In this document: positions 1 to 5,703 of the stretch, piece after piece
How positions within the stretch are numbered: the first letter of the stretch is position 1
Layout of the letters: each line of letters opens with the position of its first letter
Source of the DNA: an uncultured Eubacteriales bacterium
GTDB lineage: Bacteria; Bacillota; Clostridia; Oscillospirales; CAG-272
Assembly: GCA_934462885.1 (NCBI GenBank)
Contig: CAKSJC010000107.1
Location: forward strand, 1-6,044
Direction: 5' to 3'
DNA: 6,044 bases
Notes under the pieces: generated by a model
What the model saw: the letters and a program-made list of their open reading frames with translations, nothing else
What the model was told of the DNA's origin: nothing
Databases searched by the model: none
Position numbers and translations under genes: made by a program

Positions 1-54
1 TCATCACACGATAAGTTATATGATCTCACAATTTGGTACGCTTAAGAGTGCATT

Positions 55-1032
55 TTACTTTTTTTCTATATCAGCACCTGCCTCTTCAAGAGCGTTAATG
101 AATACCTTATACCCTTCAACTGTTGGGTGTAGTCCGTCTGTCAGAAGATTGGAGGTTATGGAGGAATAAATATCTATAAATGTTATATAATCGCGGGTGC
201 TGCACCAATCTGAGACATTTTCGTTGACTTCTCTTATTATCGCAAGCTTTTCGGGATTTTCCCCTCCGTCATTTCTGTATGAAATTCCAAAATAATAGAG
301 CTTTGTGTCGGGCATTTTTTCATGTAGGGCAGAGAGCATGCGGATGATTCCGGATGTTGTGTCATCGGCATTTTCATTTGCAGCGTATACGTTGTTTGTG
401 CCGATATTGATAACTGCGTTTTTCGGATTTACGTCAAGGAGAAGTGTGTCGGGAAGAATTTCCCAATCGTAAGTGGTCGCTCCCCCAAGTCCTATGCAAA
501 CAGCGTCGTATCCGTCTAAATCGCGGTAGAATGTTTGCCAGAATCTTGTATCAAAGAAAGAGTCGCCTATAAAAATCGTGGTTTTTCCGTTCGTTCCGAG
601 TCGATCCCAGATACGCCTCATATTTCTTAAATGTTCAGCATTAGAATCGATAAGTGAAGTTCCGTTTTTATTTTTTTTGATTTCTCTCGCCTTTGCGGTG
701 AAAAATGTTTCATATTTCTCAGTATACGCTCTGACCGTTGTATCTCCCGGTTCGAGAGCTTCAATCGTCATGTCAGCTTTTGAAATCCGTATTTTAGATT
801 TGTCGTATTCAAAGAAAATATCATCATATGAAATGTCTTCCGCAGTTTTAGGAATGATGTCGGACGGCGTAAAGCCTACCCATGCGTATACGTCATGTAT
901 TTCGAGAATTTCTTCATTTTCTTCAAGCGCAGCGTCGGGAAGCTTTTTTTCGAGATACATTCTTGAAGAGGCGTTCGGTATTAGCATGGCTGCCCCCGCG
1001 ATAAAAGCGATAAGTTTAGTTGATAATGCCAT
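55..1032 (-). CDS. SGNH/GDSL-family hydrolase, secreted or membrane-anchored
   Basis: This 325-residue protein is predicted to be an SGNH (GDSL-like) esterase/acylhydrolase acting outside the membrane. The SGNH blocks are visible in order: GDS at 156-158 (nucleophile S158), GLGG at 181-184, GTNN at 211-214 (canonical GTND), and DGLHP at 299-303 carrying the Asp and His of the triad (D299, H302). The first 20 or so residues (a Lys, then LIAFIAGAAMLIP) look like a signal peptide or anchor. Residues about 45-115 are not SGNH; the YDKSKIRIS...ALEPGDTTVRAYT pattern resembles a bacterial Ig-like (Big2-type) fold. The ATG at 1030-1032 has AAGGAG at 1038-1043, five bases upstream, and stop TAA is at 55-57. 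It is transcribed divergently from the DUF6514-like gene. The substrate cannot be read from sequence; cell-wall or polysaccharide ester is a guess. Family call firm, function open. Confidence 0.87.
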   Translation of the reverse strand: MALSTKLIAFIAGAAMLIPNASSRMYLEKKLPDAALEENEEILEIHDVYAWVGFTPSDIIPKTAEDISYDDIFFEYDKSKIRISKADMTIEALEPGDTTVRAYTEKYETFFTAKAREIKKNKNGTSLIDSNAEHLRNMRRIWDRLGTNGKTTIFIGDSFFDTRFWQTFYRDLDGYDAVCIGLGGATTYDWEILPDTLLLDVNPKNAVINIGTNNVYAANENADDTTSGIIRMLSALHEKMPDTKLYYFGISYRNDGGENPEKLAIIREVNENVSDWCSTRDYITFIDIYSSITSNLLTDGLHPTVEGYKVFINALEEAGADIEKK

Positions 1033-1297
1033 TTTATCTCCTTTTTGAAATTATTTTATGTATTTCAAACAATTGATATGTGTGAAACTAAGCTTTATTT
1101 AAGTTTTTTGATATTGTGAAACTGTAATTGATGAAAAAAATAAGAATAAATCCGAAAAAAATTAAAAAAATTCAAATAAAATATTTTTTTTGTTCAAAAA
1201 TTAATTTTCGTCAAAAAATAATATGATATAGTATGACAGGCGAAAGAATTTTAATACTCTTTAGTACTCAGAATATTTTATAAAGAAAGGCAAGGAA
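1033..1297. other. AT-rich divergent intergenic region with direct repeat
   Basis: This spacer separates the divergent SGNH hydrolase and DUF6514-like genes and must hold both start signals. It is extremely rich in A and T runs between about 1130 and 1220. A 9-base direct repeat, TGTGAAACT, occurs at 1081-1089 and 1115-1123, 34 bp apart, on the hydrolase side. I found no convincing -35/-10 pair for the minus-strand hydrolase. No ORF, tRNA or terminator-like stem is visible. Confidence 0.5.
1205..1232 (+). promoter_or_regulatory. Candidate promoter for the DUF6514-like gene
   Basis: The -10 candidate TATAGT (1227-1232) is preceded by TGA at 1224-1226, giving an extended -10. A poor -35 candidate, TTTTCG (1205-1210), lies 16 bases upstream. 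Transcription would start near 1239, leaving a leader of about 60 nt before the ATG at 1298. The call rests mainly on the extended -10. Confidence 0.38.
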
Positions 1298-1609
1298 ATG
1301 AAAAATCTATCAGATGACAATATGATCTTATGTAAAGGGAACAAAGATTTCGGCAAAGTGATCCTTGAACGGGAAGAAAAAATTCTTGTTTTCACGGTGA
1401 ACTACAAGCTCTACGAGTCTGAAGCTCAGCACGGAAAGCGCAAGATTTATTCAATATGTGCCGAAAAAATATCAGAGGATGAATGCGAAAAGAGCGTAAT
1501 CTACGATATATCGCGCTTGAAGAATAAAGCTGTAAAGATATTCGAAACAATTTCGTCTTCTGAAGTAACGCCATGTACTCTTAAAGACGTTATTGAAAAC
1601 ATTTTGTAA
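1298..1609 (+). CDS. DUF6514-like small protein of unknown function
   Basis: This encodes a 103-residue soluble, highly charged protein with no signal peptide or membrane segment. From memory it fits the clostridial DUF6514 pattern: an N-terminal strand region (ILVFTVNYKLYE, 29-40), a central YSICAEKI strand, a helix with ISRLKNKAVKIFETI (71-85), and a closing VTPCTLKDVIENIL (90-103) that matches the family's V-[ST]-P-x-x-L-x-D-V-[IV]-E tail. Length agrees with that family (about 100 residues). No function is known and no catalytic motif is visible. The ATG is supported by GAAAGG at 1285-1290, seven bases upstream; stop TAA is at 1607-1609. It lies 87 bp upstream of comEC on the same strand with no obvious terminator between, so read-through is possible although comEC has its own promoter. 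The family assignment was not checked against a profile. Confidence 0.8.
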   Translation: MKNLSDDNMILCKGNKDFGKVILEREEKILVFTVNYKLYESEAQHGKRKIYSICAEKISEDECEKSVIYDISRLKNKAVKIFETISSSEVTPCTLKDVIENIL

Positions 1610-1623
1610 CTGTTTTTTTAAAA

Positions 1624-1637
1624 AGTCTGTACAAACT
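1624..1637. repeat. 14-bp near-palindrome overlapping the comEC -35 box
   Basis: AGTCTGTACAAACT is an inverted repeat centred on TGTACA with one mismatched pair (C1627 against A1634). It covers the whole candidate -35 hexamer of the comEC promoter, where a repressor could block RNA polymerase. A chance palindrome in AT-rich DNA is also possible. Confidence 0.3.
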
Positions 1638-1656
1638 GTATTATTTATGTTAAAAT
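1628..1656 (+). promoter_or_regulatory. Promoter upstream of comEC
   Basis: The -35 TGTACA (1628-1633, 4 of 6 consensus) is followed after exactly 17 bases by -10 TAAAAT (1651-1656, 5 of 6), with TGT at 1648-1650 making an extended -10. Transcription would start near 1663, about 34 nt before the comEC ATG. Spacing and the extended -10 make this a believable housekeeping-sigma promoter. Confidence 0.6.
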
Positions 1657-1696
1657 TTAAATCAAATCAGACAGGCTTTTATTCGGGAGAGACAGG

Positions 1697-3994
1697 ATGG
1701 AACACATTGAAAAGTATCCGTATACCGCTATGTTTACTGGATTTTTTGTTTCATTCTGTCTTTTTGCATACTGTTTGTTTGCGGTAAAGCTGATAATTGT
1801 TCTCGTTTGCGCGGCGGCGTTTATCATCATATCTGTCGCTGATGTAAGAAGCGGTATGAAAATACGTCGAGGAGCTTTGCTTTTGGTTTCTGCCGTCATT
1901 ACAGCGGGTGTATATTCGGCGGCTGTCTTTGATTTTTATATAGCCGAATTTGATAAATACGACGACGCAGAAGACAGAATAACGGCGGAAGTTACTGATT
2001 GTGAGTATTCTCTTTCGTATATTTCGAGATATACCGTGAAGATAGTAGAGTCCGATAAACTATCACGCGGAACAAGGATACTTCTTGAGTGCTCAGAGGC
2101 AGGACTGAAGAGGGGAACTGTTTTAAGCGGAAAACTCAAATATTATCCTCTTTCATCTCTCAAAACGTGCGGCTTTGACGCCGAAAGATATTACCGCTCC
2201 GATGGTATCATGCTTTTTGCGACAGCAGATGAACTTGCGGTAGTCGAAGAGAGAGCGTCCTTTTCATTTTCATATGTTTTTACGTCAGTTCGTGAAAAAC
2301 TTTCGTCATTGATATCGGCTCACACTGAGAATGAAGCAGGCGGACTGGCATCTGCAGTGTTACTCGGAAACCGAAAGGGATTGCCGGATACGGCTGAACG
2401 CGATTTCAGACGGCTCGGAATATCTCATCTTCTTGTTGTGAGCGGTATGCATTTCGCGATAATAATGTCGTTTACGGAATATTTTTTGAGACGGATGAAA
2501 TTGAGAACAAAGCTTCGAGCCTCTCTCAACATTGTTTTCATACTCATTCTTATGGGCATCATGGGTTTTACCCCGTCGGTGGTAAGAGCGGGAATAATGT
2601 ATATCATAGCTCAGTTTTCAAAAATTGTATTCAAACGTGCCGATACATTTAACTCTTTCTCGCTTTCCGGTACGCTTATCATGATATTTAATCCGTTTGC
2701 CGCTCTTGACTGCGGATTACAGCTTTCATATGTTGCAACCCTCAGCTGTATAATTTATTCGTCTGAGAAAGGCTATTTAAAGCTGTTCCGCGGTAGTCCG
2801 GCAGATAAAAAAACTGTACGCACGAAGTTTATCTCAAACTTTCTTTCAACGATCCGTGAAACAGTTTTTATCACAGTTTTTGTAACGTTTGCCACTCTTC
2901 CGCTGACATGGCTTTATTTTGGAGAAATATCTCTTGCGGCGATACCTGCAAATATAGTTTTTGTTCCGCTCATAACTTTGTTAATGTATATTTCGGGAAT
3001 ATATCTTATACTTTATCCTATAAGGATATTTATTATTCCTTTTGCTTTTCTTATAGATAAGCTGTCGGATGTGATTTTTCTGTTATCGAGAGTATTTTCC
3101 GGGATACACCATGTAATGCTTCCCGTGAACTATACGTTTACAGTTTTTTTCCTGATACCGATATCGGCGTTTATTCTGTTTATTCCGTTTGCGTCCGAAA
3201 AAGTGAAGAAAAAGTTAGTGCTTTGCGCGGTATCATCTTTTGCGCTGTTTGCGATTACGATCGGGACAGCAGGTTTTTTGGACAGATCGAATGTATATTA
3301 CACATACATCAACAATAAAAAGAACGACGGCTTTGTTCTTAAATCTGAAAATAACATTCTTATATGCGATATGTCCGCAGGCGGATTCGGTTACTTCCGA
3401 AATCTTACGGAAAAAGCCAAGGATTTTCATGCTTGTGAGATAGATACGCTTCTTCTCACGCACTATCACAGTAAGCACGTTCAGCTTTTGTCAAGACTAT
3501 GCGAGAGGGAAATATTAGCGCGCGTTGTTCTGCCGTGTCCGATGAATGAAAAAGAAGAAGAGATATACCTTTCACTGACAGAGATGGCGGATTTTTACGG
3601 GACTGAGGTAGTTACTGTTGAAAACGGAGAAACGTTTGAATTCGGAAGCACATATATTACCGTTTACGAGAGGAAGTATCTCTCGCGTTCAACTCATCCG
3701 ATAACTGCTGTCAGCGTTGCGGTCGGAGAAGACGACATAACACTCGTTTCGAGTTCGTTTAACCAGTCGTTTGATGAGGTAAAAGAAAAAGCCGAAAACT
3801 CTGAATACATAATTTTCGGAAACCACAGTCCTGTATATAAGAAAAAGATATCGTTTCCTTTTGAAAACGTAAAAGAAGCGGTGATCGGTGAGGAAGCGCT
3901 TGATTTCTTTGACGCCGAGAGCGCAGAAAAGCTAAATTTAATTACTCATACCGAGTCGGCTGATGAATATGACCTTAAGTTTAGAATTGGGTGA
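1697..3994 (+). CDS. comEC: ComEC/Rec2-family DNA uptake channel with degenerate MBL domain
   Basis: This is the inner-membrane channel that moves single-stranded DNA into the cell during natural transformation. Its 765 residues match full-length ComEC: N-terminal membrane segments (about 9-80), a DUF4131/OB-like extracellular domain (about 85-185), the polytopic Competence domain (about 210-500), and a C-terminal metallo-beta-lactamase-like domain (about 530-765). Family signatures in the Competence domain are HLLVVSGMH (244-252), SVVRAGIM (294-301), NPFAALDCGLQLSY (332-345) and LPLTWLYFGEISL (401-413). In the MBL domain the usual THxHxDH reads THYHSKH (588-594), with Lys593 for Asp. The VGQGDS-like motif is reduced to NNKKNDG (539-545) and the LTGD motif to LVSSS (683-687). 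NHSP at 709-712 may be the relic of HHGS. Nuclease-type activity therefore looks lost while the channel looks intact. The ATG has GGGAGA at 1685-1690, six bases upstream. The 3' end overlaps the convergent DUF1294 gene by 14 bp. Confidence 0.95.
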   Translation: MEHIEKYPYTAMFTGFFVSFCLFAYCLFAVKLIIVLVCAAAFIIISVADVRSGMKIRRGALLLVSAVITAGVYSAAVFDFYIAEFDKYDDAEDRITAEVTDCEYSLSYISRYTVKIVESDKLSRGTRILLECSEAGLKRGTVLSGKLKYYPLSSLKTCGFDAERYYRSDGIMLFATADELAVVEERASFSFSYVFTSVREKLSSLISAHTENEAGGLASAVLLGNRKGLPDTAERDFRRLGISHLLVVSGMHFAIIMSFTEYFLRRMKLRTKLRASLNIVFILILMGIMGFTPSVVRAGIMYIIAQFSKIVFKRADTFNSFSLSGTLIMIFNPFAALDCGLQLSYVATLSCIIYSSEKGYLKLFRGSPADKKTVRTKFISNFLSTIRETVFITVFVTFATLPLTWLYFGEISLAAIPANIVFVPLITLLMYISGIYLILYPIRIFIIPFAFLIDKLSDVIFLLSRVFSGIHHVMLPVNYTFTVFFLIPISAFILFIPFASEKVKKKLVLCAVSSFALFAITIGTAGFLDRSNVYYTYINNKKNDGFVLKSENNILICDMSAGGFGYFRNLTEKAKDFHACEIDTLLLTHYHSKHVQLLSRLCEREILARVVLPCPMNEKEEEIYLSLTEMADFYGTEVVTVENGETFEFGSTYITVYERKYLSRSTHPITAVSVAVGEDDITLVSSSFNQSFDEVKEKAENSEYIIFGNHSPVYKKKISFPFENVKEAVIGEEALDFFDAESAEKLNLITHTESADEYDLKFRIG

Positions 3995-4259
3995 AAAACC
4001 ATAGAATAAAGATCACTTGGAAGAGCATTATTAGCGGTATGCCTATCATAAATTTAATATGTCTTGTTTTGTGGCGTATAATGAGCATTGTCAAAAGCAT
4101 CGCCGCCGAGCCGCCGAGAGAAGCAAGAAGGATAAGAGTTTTTTCAGGTATCCGTCTGGCTTTTCTTTTTGCGTTCATTTTGTCAATGGTCGTTATAACT
4201 GCCGAAATAAGAGAAATCGCAGTTATATACAAAATAAATATTATGTTGCTTGTTTTCAC
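3981..4259 (-). CDS. DUF1294 family small membrane protein
   Basis: This encodes a 92-residue integral membrane protein of the DUF1294 family, whose function is unknown. The family signature is clear: a first hydrophobic segment (about 5-24) ending in IDK (25-27), A30, then RRIPEKTLILLASLGG (35-50), then RHKTRHIKF (62-70) and a last hydrophobic segment (about 71-90), giving three likely membrane helices. It starts with GTG at 4257-4259; no ATG exists before residue 28, which is inside the signature. The start overlaps the rnhA stop as GTGA, so translation is probably coupled to rnhA, and no strong ribosome binding site of its own is seen. Stop TAA is at 3981-3983, inside the 3' end of comEC, so the two genes converge and overlap by 14 bp. 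Family membership is confident. Confidence 0.88.
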   Translation of the reverse strand: MKTSNIIFILYITAISLISAVITTIDKMNAKRKARRIPEKTLILLASLGGSAAMLLTMLIIRHKTRHIKFMIGIPLIMLFQVIFILWFFTQF

Positions 4260-4696
4260 TTTGTAAATTTTCTCGCTTCATCCTGCGCCATTGCGTCGCA
4301 TCTTTCGTTGTACGGATGTCCTGCGTGTCCTTTTACCCATACGAAAGTTACACGGTGAGTCTCGCACAGAGAGAGAAGTCTTTCCCAAAGATCGGGATTG
4401 AGAGCGGGGGTGTTGTCCGATTTTTTCCAGCCTCTCTTTTTCCATGAAGCTGCCCAACCTTTCGTAATACCGTCGCATAAGTATTTTGAATCTGAGGTTA
4501 GAGTAACGTCGCAGGGACGATTCAGGGCCGATAAAGCAGTAATAGCTGCGGTGAGTTCCATTCTGTTGTTTGTTGAATCGGCTTCTCCGCCGGATAATTC
4601 TTTTTCAAGCTTGTTGTAAACGAGTATCGCGCCCCATCCTCCGGGACCCGGATTTTTAAGGCACGAACCGTCGGTATAAATGTCAACGTGCTGCAT
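4256..4696 (-). CDS. rnhA: Ribonuclease HI
   Basis: RNase HI is a cytoplasmic, metal-dependent endonuclease that cuts the RNA strand of RNA-DNA hybrids such as R-loops and lagging-strand primers. The 146-residue product aligns along its length with the well-known E. coli enzyme (155 residues). It has YTDGSCLKNPGPGGWGAIL (7-25) with catalytic D9, TNNRMELTAAI (42-52) with E47, TSDSKYL (67-73) with D69, the basic-protrusion region WKKRGWKKSD (85-94), and WVKGHAGHPYNERCD (120-134) with H124 and D134. All catalytic residues are present. I chose ATG 4694-4696 over an upstream in-frame TTG at 4736-4738 because it begins right at the conserved fold and has GGAG at 4702-4705, five bases upstream. The longer frame would add 14 unconserved residues. 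The stop overlaps the DUF1294 start (GTGA). Confidence 0.95.
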   Translation of the reverse strand: MQHVDIYTDGSCLKNPGPGGWGAILVYNKLEKELSGGEADSTNNRMELTAAITALSALNRPCDVTLTSDSKYLCDGITKGWAASWKKRGWKKSDNTPALNPDLWERLLSLCETHRVTFVWVKGHAGHPYNERCDAMAQDEARKFTK

Positions 4697-4952
4697 GATA
4701 TCTCCGTTTTTTCTTTTTGCGTATAATTGTATGCTCAAATTTCCATAGAGGCTTGAAAGGAAAGGATTGCAGATTTCCTCTCCCCGTAACGGGATCGGTA
4801 TAAAAAATCACCTTGAAATTAGGATTGTTTTCTTGCGAGCCAATGATAGAAAAAAGCTTTTAATAAGGTGTTTTTTCACTTTTTAGATGAAGCTTATTTT
4901 TAGTTGAAATTGAGTGTACAAGCTGCTTAGGATACAACTTAAGTTTTTATAC
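4697..4952 (-). other. Long rnhA leader with short inverted repeats
   Basis: About 250 nt lie between the upstream promoter and the rnhA ATG, with no convincing gene. On the minus strand I see CCCGT-T-ACGGG (4783-4793), a perfect 5-bp inverted repeat, and two pairings that compete for the same bases: AGGAAA/TTTCCT (4774-4779 with 4758-4763) and AGAGG/CCTCT (4777-4781 with 4747-4751). There is no U-run after any of these, so none is a standard terminator. An open frame without a start codon runs 4859 to 4683 and contains a protein-like stretch, NPNFKVIFYTDPVTGRGN. A weak -10-like TACAAT (4726-4731) lies close to rnhA but lacks a good -35. Confidence 0.45.
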
Positions 4953-4981
4953 ATTATACCATAAATCTTTATTTTTTGCAA
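4953..4981 (-). promoter_or_regulatory. Strong sigma-70-type promoter upstream of rnhA
   Basis: On the minus strand the -35 TTGCAA (4976-4981) is followed by a 17-base spacer and a perfect -10 TATAAT (4953-4958), preceded by TGG for an extended -10. Transcription would start near 4946 and run toward rnhA and the DUF1294 gene. The -35 box lies within the last codons of the amidase remnant, so the promoter is partly made of prophage-derived sequence. No terminator is visible between it and rnhA. Confidence 0.7.
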
Positions 4982-5346
4982 CCGCAGTAAATGCATTGTT
5001 TCCAAGGGTTCTTCAGCTTTTTGAAGCGCCAGAAATCGCCCAAATCACCACGGTTAGTATCTGAAGCGCATTCAATGGTTACCGCCCTGTTATCATTGGC
5101 AGAACTGGAAGAACACCAAGAACGGTCTTTTTCCTCACAATAGCATACCACTTTGCCATCAACACCGATTCCATAATTACCGGAAGCCTGTCTTGATGTA
5201 GGTGCAAATACATTTCCCATGGTTTCAACCGAACATTACCCCACAACACAATGTGGGGTAATGCGGTCAATCGCCTTATTTCTGTTTACCGTTTTGTTAG
5301 ATGAAATCTTTGTATATGAAACAAGTAAACTGTTTGTGAAAGCCAT
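4969..5346 (-). pseudogene. Phage-type N-acetylmuramoyl-L-alanine amidase remnant
   Basis: This frame is the N-terminal part of a peptidoglycan amidase (Amidase_2/PGRP type) of clostridial phages, an endolysin cutting the MurNAc-L-Ala bond. Read from ATG 5344-5346 (GGTGA upstream), it begins MAFTNSLLVSYTKISSNKTV and has ITPHCVVG (29-36) with the first zinc-ligand-type His. It continues through MGNVFAPTSRQ (43-53), NYGIG (57-61), EEKDRSWCSSSSANDNRAVTIECASD (71-96). Codon 37 is TAA (5236-5238) where relatives carry Gln (VVGQ); a CAA-to-TAA change would explain it. After residue 98 the family sequence is replaced by a short tail ending in CIYCGC (118-123), so the second half of the catalytic domain with the other zinc ligands is missing. 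The intact downstream frame from ATG 5218-5220 has 83 codons, but the enzyme should be dead. It sits 2 nt after the holin-like fragment. Confidence 0.85.
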
Positions 5347-5348
5347 AA

Positions 5349-5498
5349 TTATTCACCATCAATTTCAGTTTTATCAGAATCCTTTGCTTCATTTTCAGCG
5401 TTGATTTTTTCAGCATCTACCATACCTTCACCGATAATATAGGCAATCAGTGTGGCAGAAGCGGTTATGATTGCAAGCCGTACATAAAAACCACCCAT
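5349..5498 (-). pseudogene. 5'-truncated phage holin-like protein
   Basis: A 49-codon frame on the minus strand runs from ATG 5496-5498 to TAA 5349-5351. It has a hydrophobic stretch (LAIITASATLIAYIIG, residues 8-23) and then a charged, Glu/Asp/Lys-rich tail ending KTEIDGE. The AYIIGEG-x-VDA pattern (19-29) resembles the end of small clostridial phage holin-like proteins, which normally have more membrane sequence before it. The frame begins exactly in the 3' arm of a 62-nt hairpin, and upstream in frame there is soon a TAG, so the 5' part seems lost. No good ribosome binding site precedes the ATG. Holin followed by amidase 2 nt later is the normal lysis-cassette order, which supports the call. 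It could still be translated as a small membrane peptide. Confidence 0.62.
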
Positions 5499-5551
5499 CA
5501 GGCTCAATTCAGATACTTCCTACCTGTAATTGATTTTACTCGATGGGTGGT
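5490..5551 (-). repeat. 62-nt compound hairpin followed by a T-run
   Basis: Perfect 10-bp arms ACCACCCATC (5490-5499) and GATGGGTGGT (5542-5551) enclose an inner stem in which 5505-5515 pairs with 5521-5532: eleven pairs, one of them G-U on the minus strand, with a single bulged base at 5527 and loop GGAAG. On the minus strand the outer stem is followed at once by five T (5490-5486), as in an intrinsic terminator, though with a structured 42-nt interior. It may be a terminator/attenuator or the hairpin end of an inserted element. It marks where the holin-like gene loses its 5' end. Confidence 0.6.
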
Positions 5552-5703
5552 CTCAGCCTTGTCCTAATCTAAACCCTGTAAATTGTCTTATTTTTATCTT
5601 TTTTTAGCATTATTTCAAGCCTCAAAAAATCTCAGGAACACTCTCGTAGAAGTCTCACAACGATCTCACACGAGTCTTACTCGTACAGTTCATATCTTTT
5701 TTC
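5552..5703. other. Noncoding stretch with short direct and inverted repeats
   Basis: No gene is visible between the hairpin and the zinc-finger-like remnant. A direct repeat TCTCACA occurs at 5653-5659 and 5664-5670, spaced 11 bp (one helical turn). It adjoins a perfect 6-bp hairpin ACGAGT-CTT-ACTCGT (5670-5684). Together these could be an operator or the relic of a transfer or replication site, but two copies are too few to say. Confidence 0.35.

Noticed and set aside
578..1048. 156-codon plus-strand open frame
   Set aside because: It lies antisense to the SGNH hydrolase, whose motifs, start and ribosome binding site are clear; its translation is Ser/Phe-rich with no family pattern.
3991..4358. 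Plus-strand open frames after comEC
   Set aside because: They are the opposite strand of the DUF1294 and rnhA genes, both of which have strong family signatures.
4726..4731. Proximal TACAAT -10 for rnhA
   Set aside because: No acceptable -35 lies 16-18 bases upstream, and a much better promoter exists at 4953-4981.
4697..4738. Upstream TTG start for rnhA adding 14 residues
   Set aside because: The internal ATG at 4694-4696 has a well-placed GGAG and begins at the conserved RNase H fold.
5236..5238. TAA recoded as Gln (alternative genetic code)
   Set aside because: Other genes here end normally at TAA or TGA, and the amidase is also missing its C-terminal half, so simple decay explains it.
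5490..5551. Guide-RNA scaffold of a TnpB-type element
   Set aside because: The hairpin at an insertion-like edge would fit, but no TnpB or TnpA coding sequence or motif is present in the window.
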